27,102 nt of DNA, taken from JAICLL01 sp035252155 (GTDB lineage: Bacteria > Planctomycetota > Planctomycetia > Pirellulales > JAICIG01). Each line of letters begins with the position of its first letter. Positions within the stretch are counted from its first letter, which is position 1. Shown piece after piece: positions 1 through 8,400 of this stretch. Both the position numbers and the translations under genes were made by a program. A model generated the notes under the pieces. It ran no database searches. It was not told the origin of the DNA and saw only the letters and a list, made by a program, of their open reading frames with translations. Location of the stretch: assembly GCA_035252155.1 (NCBI GenBank), contig DATFDL010000749.1:1-27102 (forward strand), in the 5' to 3' direction.

Positions 1-1367
1 TGGCCAAAGCGCCCGACGCTGAACGCGCCGCGCTGGAAGCCGCGGTGGCCGCGCCAGCCGAAACGCGCACGCCCGAACAAACCGCCCTGCTCGAAAAATA
101 TCCCGGCGCGCTGGTGGCCGCGACGACGCTGGAAAAATTCAATCCCGAGGCCGCGGCCGAATTGGCGGCCGACGCCAAAACCGCCGCCGAGTTGCGGGCC
201 ACCAAAGCCGTCGACGACCTGAAGCGCTACTCGGCCAAAGCGGCCGAAATCCGCTCGCGCATTCCGCCCGAAGGCTTCGTGCGCGCGTTGACCGAAGTCC
301 CCGGCCAGGTGTCGCCGACGTTCATTTTTTATCGCGGCGATATTCAGCAGCCGAAGCGCGAAGTGCCGCCGGGCGATCTGACGATTCTGGCGGGGGCGAC
401 CAACATCGAGATTCCCATCGACGACCTCGCGCTGCCGACCACCGGCCGCCGGCTGGCGCTGGCCCGCCATCTGACCGACGGACGGCATCCGCTGGTCTCG
501 CGCGTAATTGTCAATCGCGTTTGGCTGCACCACTTCGGCCGAGGGCTCGTGGGTACGCCCGCCGATTTTGGCGTGTTGGGCGAACGGCCGACGCATCCCG
601 AGCTGCTCGACTGGCTGGCCGATGAGTTGGTCGCCCGCGGCTGGAGCCTGAAGTCGTTGCACCGCGTCATCATGCTCTCGACCGCCTACCGGCAATCGTC
701 ACGGCGCGATCCGCGGCTCGACGCCGTCGATCCCGACAACAAGCTCTGGGGTCGGACGTCGGTCCGCCGGCTCGAATCGGAAGCGGTTCGCGACGCCATG
801 CTTTCCGTGAGCGGCGATCGCCAAGATGCGATGTTCGGCCCGCCGGTGCCCGTGATGGAAGACGACGTCGGGCAGATCGTCATCGGCCGCGAAAATCTCG
901 ACGGCGAGCGCAAGCCGGCGGCGGCCGTTTCGCTCGGCGGCGACGAATACCGCCGCAGTATCTATGTGCAGGTCCGCCGCAGCCGGCCCCTCAGCATGCT
1001 CGAAACGTTCGACGCGCCGGTGATGTCGCCCAACTGCGAGAACCGCAATTTTTCGACGGCTGCCTCGCAGTCGTTGGTCTTCATGAATAGCTCGCTGGTG
1101 ATCGATTCGGCCGGCCGTTTCGCCTCGCGGCTGGAGCGCGAGGCCGGCGCCGACCGCCGGGCGCAGGTCGCGCGCGGCTGGCTCTTGGCCTTCGGTCGTC
1201 AGCCAACCGCCGACGATCTTACCGCCGCCGAGCAGTTTTTGAATCGCCAGCTTGAAGTGTTGAAAAAGCAATCGCCCTCAGCCGAGGACGCCGCGCGGAA
1301 TCATCAAGCGTTAGCTACATTTTGCCAGGCGCTCTTCAGTGCCAATGCGTTTTTATATGTCGATTGA
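1..1367 (+). CDS. DUF1553 (PSD1) domain protein, C-terminal part (5' truncated by window edge)
   Basis: The reading frame is open from the left edge, so the true start lies outside the window; a GTG at 45 is internal. About 450 residues are visible. The first part holds an Ala/Glu-rich helical stretch and a 'FIFYRGD' strand, which in planctomycete DUF1549/DUF1553 proteins precedes the PSD1 domain. The PSD1 signature follows: 'NRVWLHHFGRGLV', then 'HPELLDWLADELVARGW', 'LHRVIMLSTAYRQSS' and a later 'SANAFLYVD' terminus. These large, usually secreted proteins often carry a cytochrome c-like domain upstream; their biochemical role is unproven, though polysaccharide breakdown has been suggested. 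The DUF1501 gene downstream is the usual partner, but here a repeat-filled gap of about 445 bp separates them. Family assignment is firm and function is not. Confidence 0.9.
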   Translation, partial: AKAPDAERAALEAAVAAPAETRTPEQTALLEKYPGALVAATTLEKFNPEAAAELAADAKTAAELRATKAVDDLKRYSAKAAEIRSRIPPEGFVRALTEVPGQVSPTFIFYRGDIQQPKREVPPGDLTILAGATNIEIPIDDLALPTTGRRLALARHLTDGRHPLVSRVIVNRVWLHHFGRGLVGTPADFGVLGERPTHPELLDWLADELVARGWSLKSLHRVIMLSTAYRQSSRRDPRLDAVDPDNKLWGRTSVRRLESEAVRDAMLSVSGDRQDAMFGPPVPVMEDDVGQIVIGRENLDGERKPAAAVSLGGDEYRRSIYVQVRRSRPLSMLETFDAPVMSPNCENRNFSTAASQSLVFMNSSLVIDSAGRFASRLEREAGADRRAQVARGWLLAFGRQPTADDLTAAEQFLNRQLEVLKKQSPSAEDAARNHQALATFCQALFSANAFLYVD

Positions 1368-1388
1368 TATTCCGGTCTGAAACAGAAG

Positions 1389-1796
1389 ATTTTGAACAGA
1401 AGGGAACGAAGAAAACGAAGCGAGAAAGAGGTGGTATCACAGCCGCGCGTGATGCACCGTTGGGTATTCTGAGGCATAAGCTCGGGCGTTCAATGGAGGC
1501 ACTGTGGGACAGCCGCCCTCGGCTGTCTCGCGGCCGCCTTCGGCGACCACCGCACAGCCGAGGGCGGCTGTGCCACACCGGCGACGGATGTCGCATTCAA
1601 GGTAGCGTGGAGCGTAGATTGGTTAGGCTTTCCATTCGGCGCTGGTAGTCGTGCCAGTTCCGTTGATCGGATTTAACTTTTTCATTTTGCGTTTTGACTT
1701 AGCGTCACCTGCAACGAGGCAATTGCCCTTGGCAGCGGCGGACGACTCGCTCTAATTTCTTCTTTCTTCGATTTCTTCGTTGTCTTCTGTTCAAAA
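1389..1796. repeat. Intergenic segment bounded by imperfect inverted repeats
   Basis: The gap between the DUF1553 and DUF1501 genes is bounded by purine-rich arms in opposite orientation. The left arm (about 1389-1420) contains TTTTGAACAGAAG followed by AACGAAGAAA; the right arm (about 1766-1796) contains the same words on the minus strand. The match is imperfect over about 30 bp. A second, tighter palindrome lies inside. No convincing gene is present in the segment: short frames of about 100 codons on both strands overlap each other and match no family I recognise. A non-autonomous mobile element is possible, but no target duplication was identified. Confidence 0.5.
1509..1571. repeat. Long hairpin with perfect 18-bp arms
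   Basis: ACAGCCGCCCTCGGCTGT at 1509-1526 is matched by its exact reverse complement at 1554-1571, with a 27-nt centre. Each arm is itself a small hairpin (ACAGCCG / CGGCTGT), so cruciform or branched RNA folding is possible. Outside the arms the symmetry continues imperfectly. It sits in the DUF1553-DUF1501 gap and could act as a terminator-like or REP-like element. Confidence 0.75.
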
Positions 1797-1813
1797 AGCG
1801 GGTTGAAATAGCG

Positions 1814-3253
1814 ATGAATCCCTCACGCCGACATTTCCTGGCCACCAGCTCGATAAGCCTGGCTCCGATCGCGCTGGCCTGGTTGCTGGGCGAAGAAGGC
1901 GCGTTGGCCGAGCCGCTCAAGCCGGGCCTCGAACCGGAAAAATTCGATCTGCTTCCCAAGCGCCCGCATGCGCAGCCTCGCGCCAGGGCGATGATTTCTC
2001 TCTTCATGCAAGGCGGCCCCAGCCAAGTCGATCTGCTCGACCCCAAGCCGATTCTCAACCAGCTCGACGGCCAAAAATTCCCCGGCGACATCAAGTACGA
2101 CAATGCCGCCCAGGCCAGTTCCAAAATCCTCGGCAGCCCGTGGAAATTTCAAAAGCACGGTCAGTGCGGCACCGATGTTTCGGAGCTGCTGCCTCATTTG
2201 GCCAAGGTGGTCGACGACATCGTGGTGATCCGCTCGATGCACAGCGGCGTGAACAACCACGGGCAGGCGATTCACGCCATGAACACGGGCCGCATTCAGC
2301 GCGGCCGGCCGGTGCTGGGCAGTTGGCTGACGTATGCCTTGGGGGCCGAATCGCAAAACCTGCCCGCCTATGTGGCGATGACCGATCCGCAGGGGCTGCC
2401 GGTCGAGGGCGTGCTGAACTGGTCGAATGGCTGGCTGCCGTCGCTGTTCCAAGGCACGGTGGTGCGGCCGCGCGAGCCGCGGATTTTGAATCTCGAGCCG
2501 ACCGCGGAGCTGCGCGGTGACGTGCAACGCGAGTATCTGACGTATCTGCAAACGCTTAACCGGCGGCATCTCGATGAGCGACCGGGCGAGACCGACCTGG
2601 CTGCGCGGATCGCCAACTACGAGCTGGCTGCCCGGATGCAGACCGCCGCGCTGGAAGCGCTCGACATCGGCCAGGAGACGCAAGCCACGCACAAGCTGTA
2701 CGGGCTCGACAACCCGGCCACGCAAGAGTACGGCGCCCGCTGCCTGATCGCCCGGCGGCTGGTCGAGCGGGGCGTGCGGTTCGTGCAGGTCTTCACGCGC
2801 AACCAGTTCTGGGACCATCACGGCAGCATTCGCACGTCGTTACCCGCGGCCTGCCAGAAGACCGATCAGCCGGCCGCGGCGCTGGTGGCCGATCTCAAGC
2901 AGCGCGGCCTGCTCGACACGACCATCGTGCACTGGGGCGGCGAGATGGGCCGCCTGCCGGTGATCCAGAACGACGCCGGCCCGGCTTCGGTGGGCCGCGA
3001 CCACAACACCTACGGCTTCAGCATGTGGCTGGCCGGCGGCGGCTTTCGCCGCGGCGGCACTTATGGCGAAACCGACGAATTCGGCCATCGCGCGGTCCGC
3101 GACATCGTCAACCACTACGACTACCACGCGACGCTCTTGCACCTTTTCGGTCTCGACCCTGCCCGTCTCATCTATCACCGCAACGCCCGGCAAGAAACCC
3201 TGCTCGACGGCCAACCAGGCACGGTGGTGCGGGGGATTCTGCAAAACGGGTAA
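1814..3253 (+). CDS. DUF1501 domain protein, Tat-exported
   Basis: This is a 479-residue protein of the DUF1501 family, which is distantly related to alkaline phosphatase/sulfatase folds and abundant in planctomycetes. The N-terminus has a twin-arginine motif (SRRHFLA, residues 4-10) followed by a hydrophobic stretch to about residue 25, so folded export by Tat is likely. Typical family words are present: 'FMQGGPSQVDLLDPKP' (residues 64-79), 'HSGVNNHGQAIHAMNTG', 'FWDHHG', 'HWGGEMGR', 'GRDHNTYGFSMWLAGGG', 'TDEFGHRAV' and 'DYHATLLHLFGLDPARL' near the C-terminus. Length is normal. There is no Shine-Dalgarno before the ATG, which is common in this phylum. The DUF1553 gene upstream is the usual partner, implying a shared but uncharacterised extracellular role. 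The frame stays open for 26 codons past the TAA (see findings). Confidence 0.93.
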   Translation: MNPSRRHFLATSSISLAPIALAWLLGEEGALAEPLKPGLEPEKFDLLPKRPHAQPRARAMISLFMQGGPSQVDLLDPKPILNQLDGQKFPGDIKYDNAAQASSKILGSPWKFQKHGQCGTDVSELLPHLAKVVDDIVVIRSMHSGVNNHGQAIHAMNTGRIQRGRPVLGSWLTYALGAESQNLPAYVAMTDPQGLPVEGVLNWSNGWLPSLFQGTVVRPREPRILNLEPTAELRGDVQREYLTYLQTLNRRHLDERPGETDLAARIANYELAARMQTAALEALDIGQETQATHKLYGLDNPATQEYGARCLIARRLVERGVRFVQVFTRNQFWDHHGSIRTSLPAACQKTDQPAAALVADLKQRGLLDTTIVHWGGEMGRLPVIQNDAGPASVGRDHNTYGFSMWLAGGGFRRGGTYGETDEFGHRAVRDIVNHYDYHATLLHLFGLDPARLIYHRNARQETLLDGQPGTVVRGILQNG

Positions 3254-3336
3254 CCGTTGACCAACTACGAGGTGCGGCAAACGCTCGAGACGGCGGAATG
3301 GCTGCTGGTCAACGCACAGTTTCTTTAAGGTGACTC

Positions 3337-3888
3337 ATGCCTAGAATAAAAACCGGCGTCGGCGAGCGACCGCGTCGCGCAGATATAACGCTAGTTGATC
3401 AGCTTGCTGTGGAGCTCAAGAACGGCCGGGAGTCGGGACAACCGACGATCTATGAACAAGAATTTCCTACCGGCAAACTGCGCGTGACTGTCGTTTGGGA
3501 CGCCTGGGATCACTTGCCGCTCGAAGAACGAACCGAGATCATACTCCGGGCGTACGAGCAAGCAGAGGATCGAGCGTTTCGCGAGCGGATCGCCTTGGCA
3601 AGCGGGCTAATGGTTTCCGAGGCTCACGCGGCCGGAATGCTTCCGGTCCGGATCATCACAGCATTGCGCCACGGCGACCCGGTGACCATCGAGCAATGCC
3701 GGCAAGCCATGATTGACGAGGGAGCGTCGACGTTGCCAGCCGGCGCGGGGGATCCGCAACTACGGCTCGCCACCATCGAAGACGCTGAAGCCGCGCGGCG
3801 CCGACTCGTGAAGCGGCTTCCCGGCAGCGATCCGGTGTGGGTCATCTCGCAAGACGTCGGCTCGGTCGAAGAATGGCAACAACGCTGA
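3337..3888 (+). CDS. Conserved-looking hypothetical protein, 183 aa
   Basis: I do not recognise this family. The start is supported by AAGGTGA at 3330-3336 region just ahead of the ATG, a good Shine-Dalgarno. The protein looks soluble, with no signal peptide or membrane segment. Residues 1-30 are basic. Residues 47-75 form a strand-helix unit with a distinctive 'VVWDAWDHLPLEERTEIILRA' region (kept here to its core WDAWDHLPLEER). Residues 90-130 look helical, and residues 140-180 end in a Trp-containing tail. Codon use and GC resemble the neighbours. It follows the DUF1501 gene by 83 bp on the same strand and converges with the small gene at 4096-4371. No function can be assigned. Confidence 0.7.
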   Translation: MPRIKTGVGERPRRADITLVDQLAVELKNGRESGQPTIYEQEFPTGKLRVTVVWDAWDHLPLEERTEIILRAYEQAEDRAFRERIALASGLMVSEAHAAGMLPVRIITALRHGDPVTIEQCRQAMIDEGASTLPAGAGDPQLRLATIEDAEAARRRLVKRLPGSDPVWVISQDVGSVEEWQQR

Positions 3889-4095
3889 TGCGAGTCAACG
3901 CTAAAACCTTTTAACCGTCGACCATCCGAGAACACGTGATCTTACCCACCTCGGGAGCGCCGTCCCTACGACCGCCGTGGGTTCCTCGAACCGCGGCTGA
4001 TCGGTGGGTGGCGACCTGGACCGGATCTTGAGCTGTCGTCGAACAACGCTTCCAACACTCGCGGAGCGCCTGCGGCGCGGCAATGTGTTTGCGAG

Positions 4096-4371
4096 TTAGA
4101 GTCTGAGAATCGTCGACCCGCGAAATTCGCGTCGAAGGGCGTCATCGCAGGCAGTCAGCGCGCGGCCAAGATCGTCATTATTTTCCTCGGTCATCCGGAC
4201 GGTGACTTGGAATCGGGGTTGCACTGGATCATCCGAATAACGTTTTACCGTAGGCAACTGCTCTTCGGCGGGTTCAGCGCAAGCGATCGGCCCACTAATT
4301 CGCCGAAAGGTCGGCGCATCGTTGATCTGCTTGTAGTTTGCGAACCAAACATCGACAACTTCTTCTGCCAC
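4096..4371 (-). CDS. Small hypothetical protein, 91 aa
   Basis: I do not recognise this protein. The GTG start at 4371 was chosen because GAAGGAG lies 5 nt upstream (4377-4383) and a promoter-like pair lies just beyond it (TTGCCA 4444-4439, 17-nt spacer, TAAAAA 4421-4416). The frame remains open upstream to about 4578, where it would add a cysteine-rich piece (CPAC...CQVC). That extension would have to read through the promoter and is less likely. The product starts 'MAEEVVDVWFANYKQ', has a Pro/Glu-rich middle, a strand-like 'RFQVTVRMTEEN' and a C-terminal helix. It is soluble and acidic. Its 3' end converges on the 3337-3888 gene. No function is assigned. Confidence 0.5.
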   Translation of the reverse strand: MAEEVVDVWFANYKQINDAPTFRRISGPIACAEPAEEQLPTVKRYSDDPVQPRFQVTVRMTEENNDDLGRALTACDDALRREFRGSTILRL

Positions 4372-4415
4372 GTTGACTCCTTCGTATTTAACGAGGCGCG
4401 TGTATTTCCTATTTA

Positions 4416-4444
4416 TTTTTACGCTGACGTGACAGACCTGGCAA
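4416..4444 (-). promoter_or_regulatory. Sigma70-like promoter for the 91-aa gene
   Basis: On the minus strand TTGCCA (4444-4439, one mismatch to TTGACA) is followed after 17 nt by TAAAAA (4421-4416, four of six to TATAAT). It lies in an AT-rich island within GC-rich sequence. Predicted transcription would begin near 4409, giving a leader of about 38 nt before the GTG at 4371. Confidence 0.45.
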
Positions 4445-5342
4445 GCGGCGCGGTCTCGGACTGAACACGCGGGGCAACGGCCCCGTTGGCGTTGTAATTG
4501 AAGCTCGATGAGAACTACCGCGGCATCAGTGGCGCCGGCCGTCGACTGGCAGGGCTGGTCCCTGAGTTCACCGAGCAAATTTGAATGGGATCGAAACCCC
4601 GCGAACCAATCCGCCCCGAGCTTCGTAGAAACAAGTATAGGGGCAAGTTTCTCGGGGCAACGTTCGCGGCCGAGTTTGCGTCGAGTGCGGAACTAATCGG
4701 CGCGAGCCGCGTCTAAGATTGAGGGGCGCTGCCTCTTGGCTCTCCGACAAGAGCCGAGCGCGATTCTGGGCTGCCTCATGGCACAGGCGTGCGTTTTCAG
4801 GCATGTGCTGGGCAAATGAGTGCCGCGCGCCACGAGATCATTCATTTGCCCGGCGATACCTAAAAAACGCAGCGGTAAACGGCGGGAACGGCTTCGCATT
4901 GACAATTGAATTCAGCGCACATGGATCGCCTGGATCGTGGCGGAAGGGGGCTCCCACACGCGTCCGTGCCTCTTCGCAGTAATTGCCCGCCGGACGCTGC
5001 GCGCCGCACGCTGAAAATCGACCAAGCCAGTCGTTTGGTAAGAAACAGGTAGCGGGATGGTCCGACTCAAACTTCCAGCGAAAGAATGACAGTGCCCCCC
5101 CAGAATTATGGCTGCGGCAGGGCAAATTGCGCGTCGAGCACCGGCGTCGCAAGACGGGGTGCCAGAAGAGCTTGGAGCGAAAACCACGGACTCGCACTTT
5201 TTATTTTTGTCAACGATAACTGTTTTCGCGTCAATGCTAACCCCCCCGCGCGCCGATGGCGATGAGGGCCGCGAGTGGTACAGCGAGCGCTGTTTCTGCG
5301 CTTTGAGTGGGCGCGGTGCCTGAGAGGTTAACGCGGCCCAAT
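4445..5342. other. About 0.9 kb without a convincing gene
   Basis: Several frames of 60-120 codons are open on both strands, but they overlap one another, have low-complexity Arg/Cys/Ser-rich translations typical of non-coding GC-rich DNA, and match no family I recognise. One hairpin is visible: GGGCAAATGA at 4810-4819 pairs with TCATTTGCCC at 4842-4851 around a 22-nt loop. No tRNA or riboswitch shape was seen. The stretch could be a decayed gene, or hold an RNA that I cannot recognise. Confidence 0.5.
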
Positions 5343-5375
5343 GGTGGGGACTCGTTTCACTCGTCCCACCCTACA
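5343..5375. repeat. Hairpin repeat (GTGGGAC...GTCCCAC type), copy 1
   Basis: A short hairpin, GGTGGGGAC / GTCCCACC, with a loop of about 15 nt and followed by CTACA. A close copy is at 19750-19780. In both places it lies within 60-100 bp of a copy of the GGAACGCCACAGAGG repeat, so the two form a composite. It sits downstream of the FAAL-ACP-oxoamine synthase gene. Confidence 0.75.
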
Positions 5376-5421
5376 TCGAGGCCCACCCTACGCATGCGGT
5401 TCGAACTCGCGCCGGCCGCCG

Positions 5422-5451
5422 CGGAACGCCACAGAGGGCGTTCCCTACAGA
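5422..5451. repeat. Palindromic repeat family GGAACGCCACAGAGG, single arm
   Basis: CGGAACGCCACAGAGGGCG followed by TTCCCTACAGA is identical to the right arms of the full elements at 19622-19714 and 22989-23075. Here the opposite arm is missing or decayed. Even the single arm can fold, because GGAACGCC pairs with GGCGTTCC. It begins about 20 nt beyond the stop codon of the minus-strand fusion gene. Confidence 0.85.
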
Positions 5452-5471
5452 GTAACACGCCCGGCGAAAGC

Positions 5472-8400
5472 TTACCGGCGGGCGCTGTGCAAGCTCGTGG
5501 CGGGCGAGCCGTTGCCGCCGGTGGCGGCTAGCGGACGAGAGGTTAGCTTGGCAAGCTCTTCGGCCAAGGCGTCGATGGTGTAGCGGATCTGCTCTTCGCT
5601 GTGATTGCTGGTGATAAAGAAGCGCAATCGCGAGGCCCGCTCTTCGACTGCCGGGTGCACGATGGGCTGCACGTTGATGCCGCGCTGCTGCAACGCTTGC
5701 GAAAGTCGCAGACACTGCAGCGAATCGCCCAGAATGATCGGCACGACGGGCGTGTCTTTGCTCAGGCCCGTGTTTAAGCCGTGCTCTTTGGCCAACGACA
5801 GAAACAGCTCGGCCCGCTGGTGCAAGCGGGCCACGCGCTGCGGCTCGCGCTCCAGCAGACGGATCGAAGCCAGCGCCGCCGCCGCGTTCGAGGGAGAAAT
5901 GCCCACACTGTAGACAAAGCCCGGCGCCGAGTATTTAAGGAACTCAACCACGGCCTTGCTACCGGCGATATAACCGCCGCAACTGCCGAACGATTTGCTC
6001 AGCGTGCCCATCCACAAATCGACGTCGGCGGGGTTGACATCCCAGTATTCACCGATGCCGCGGCCGTGCCGCCCCAGCACGCCCGCCGAGTGGGCCTCAT
6101 CGACCATCAAAAACGCCTTATGACGCTGCTTGACTTCGATAAACTTGGGCAGATCGGGAATGTCGCCGTCCATGCTGTAGGTGCCTTCGATGGCGATCAG
6201 CACCCGGCGATATTCGCGGCGCAGGTCGGCCAGGCATTGGTCCGCCTCGCGCCAGTCGTTGTGCTCGAAGGGCCGCCGCCGCGCCCCCGACAACAAGCAC
6301 CCCTGGATAATGCTGTTGTGCGCCAAACGATCGTGCAGAATCAGGTCGCCCGGTCCAAAGAGCGTGCCGATGGTCGTCTCGTTGGTCGAGTGGCCGCCGA
6401 CAAAGACCACAGAATCCTCGGCGCCGATCAGCCGGGCGATGGCTTCTTCCAGCTCGCGATGAATGGTTTTCTCGCCCGACACCAGCCGGCTGGCCGACAC
6501 CGAAGTGCCGAAGCGGTCGACTGCTTCCTTGGCGGCCTGCGACACGGCTGGGTCGCCCGACATACCGATGTAGTTGTAGCTCGAAAAGTTGATCAGCTCG
6601 CGCCCGCCGATCACCGTAGTGTCGTTGGTCACCCGCTCGTGGACATTGAAATACGGGTTGCCGACGCCCTGCTTGGCCAGCGTTTCGATGCTGTGCTTCA
6701 GGCGCAGATACTCGGGATAGCGGTCGAAGCGATAGTGTTCGGGCGGGATGCCGTCTTCCTTGTCGCCGCCGGCGGCGCCTTCGGCGGTGCCCAGGTGCTT
6801 TTCGACCGCCTCGACCACTTCGCGGCAGGTCTCAAGCTGCGGCAGGATTTCTTCGGGAAAACGTCCGCCGAAGCGTTCTTCGAGCGACGCGAGAATTTCC
6901 ATGCGTTCGAGCGAATCGAGTCCCAGCTCCACAATGCTGCTGTCGAGCGTAAGGCCCTTGGCCCGCTCTTTGGCAATGCGCTGCACTTCTTCCAGCACTT
7001 GCTGGGCGACATTGCTGGGCGGCGCGACCGGCGAAGAGGCGCCATTGCGCGAAGGGGCTTCGGCCCGATCGCTTTTGGCGGTGGCTGCCGCAGGACGCCC
7101 GCGGGGCGCTTCGGCCGGCTTTCGCGGCGATGGCCGCTCGGGCTTGGTTCGCGGCGGCTGCTTCGAGGGCGGCGGCGCGGGCGGAGCGAACGACTCGTTG
7201 AGTTCGCTCCCCGGCTCGATCGCTTCGGCGGGCGCGGCCGCCAGATCTCCCGAGCGGCCTACCTCCTCGAACGTTCCCGCCCGGAAGGCGTCGCGGCAAG
7301 CGTGCCGTTGGATTTTGCCGCTGGAGGTCTTGGGAATGCTGCCCGCCTTCACCAGCACGATGGCGTCGACCGGCAATTCGTGCTCGCGCGAAACATCGCG
7401 GCGAATGGCCTCGAACACTTCGTCCAGATCGGCCTGTTGCCGCCGCTCGATTTCGTAGACGATCACCAGCCGCGCCTCTTCGGCGACCTCGACGGTGAAG
7501 GCCGCCCCACAGCCCGGCCGGATCGATGGATGGCTCTTTTCCGCGGTCAGCTCGATATCGTGCGGATAATGGTTGAGGCCGCGGATGATGATCAGGTCTT
7601 TCAATCGCGAGGCGACGAACAACTCGCCCTCTTCGAAAAAGCCCAAGTCACCGGTCCGCAAAAAGCCGCTTTCGCCGGTGTCGGCCAGACGCGCCCGAAA
7701 CAGGTGCTCGGTCTCCTCGCGGCGCTGCCAGTAGCCCTGGGCGACGCTGGGATTTTTGACCCAGATTTCGCCGACCTGCTCAGGGCCGCAGCAGGTCATT
7801 GCTTCGGGGTCGGCGATGACCACCTTCCCGTCGGCCAGCACCCGCCCGGAGCTGACCAGGCGGCGGGCGTCTTCAGCCAGGGGCGGCAAATCGACCACCA
7901 AGCGGTTTTCGAGGGCCTTGGCATCGAAGGCCCGGACCACAGGCAGTTCGCCCCGCATTCCGCCCGATACGATCAACGTGGCCTCGGCCAGGCCATAGCA
8001 GGGATAGAACGCCTCGCGGCGGAAGCCGCACGGCTCGAAGGTTTCGGCAAACCGGTCGAGCGTCTCGGAGCGCACCGGCTCGGCCCCGTTGAAGGCCACC
8101 CGCCACGAGCTGAGATCGAGCGTGGCCCGCTGTTCAGGAGTAATCTTGCGCACGCAAAGGTCATAGGCAAAGTTCGGCCCGCCGCTGGTGGTGGCCTGAT
8201 AGCGCGAGATGGCTTGCAGCCAACGGAACGGCCGCTGCAAAAACGACATGGGCGACATCAGCACATTCGGAATGCCGCTGTACAACGGAACGAGGATGCC
8301 GCCGACCAAGCCCATATCGTGGTAGCTAGGCAGCCAGAACACGCCGTTCGACGACCGCGTCTCTTCGAAGGCCGTCGTAATCACCGCGCAGTTATGCAGG

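Noticed and set aside
4207..4464. 85-codon plus-strand frame opposite the small gene
   Set aside because: It lacks a ribosome site, while the minus-strand frame has a promoter, ribosome site and start in register.
4838..5197. 119-codon minus-strand frame in the gene-poor stretch
   Set aside because: It overlaps frames on both strands, and its Arg/Cys/Pro-rich translation has no recognisable fold or family.
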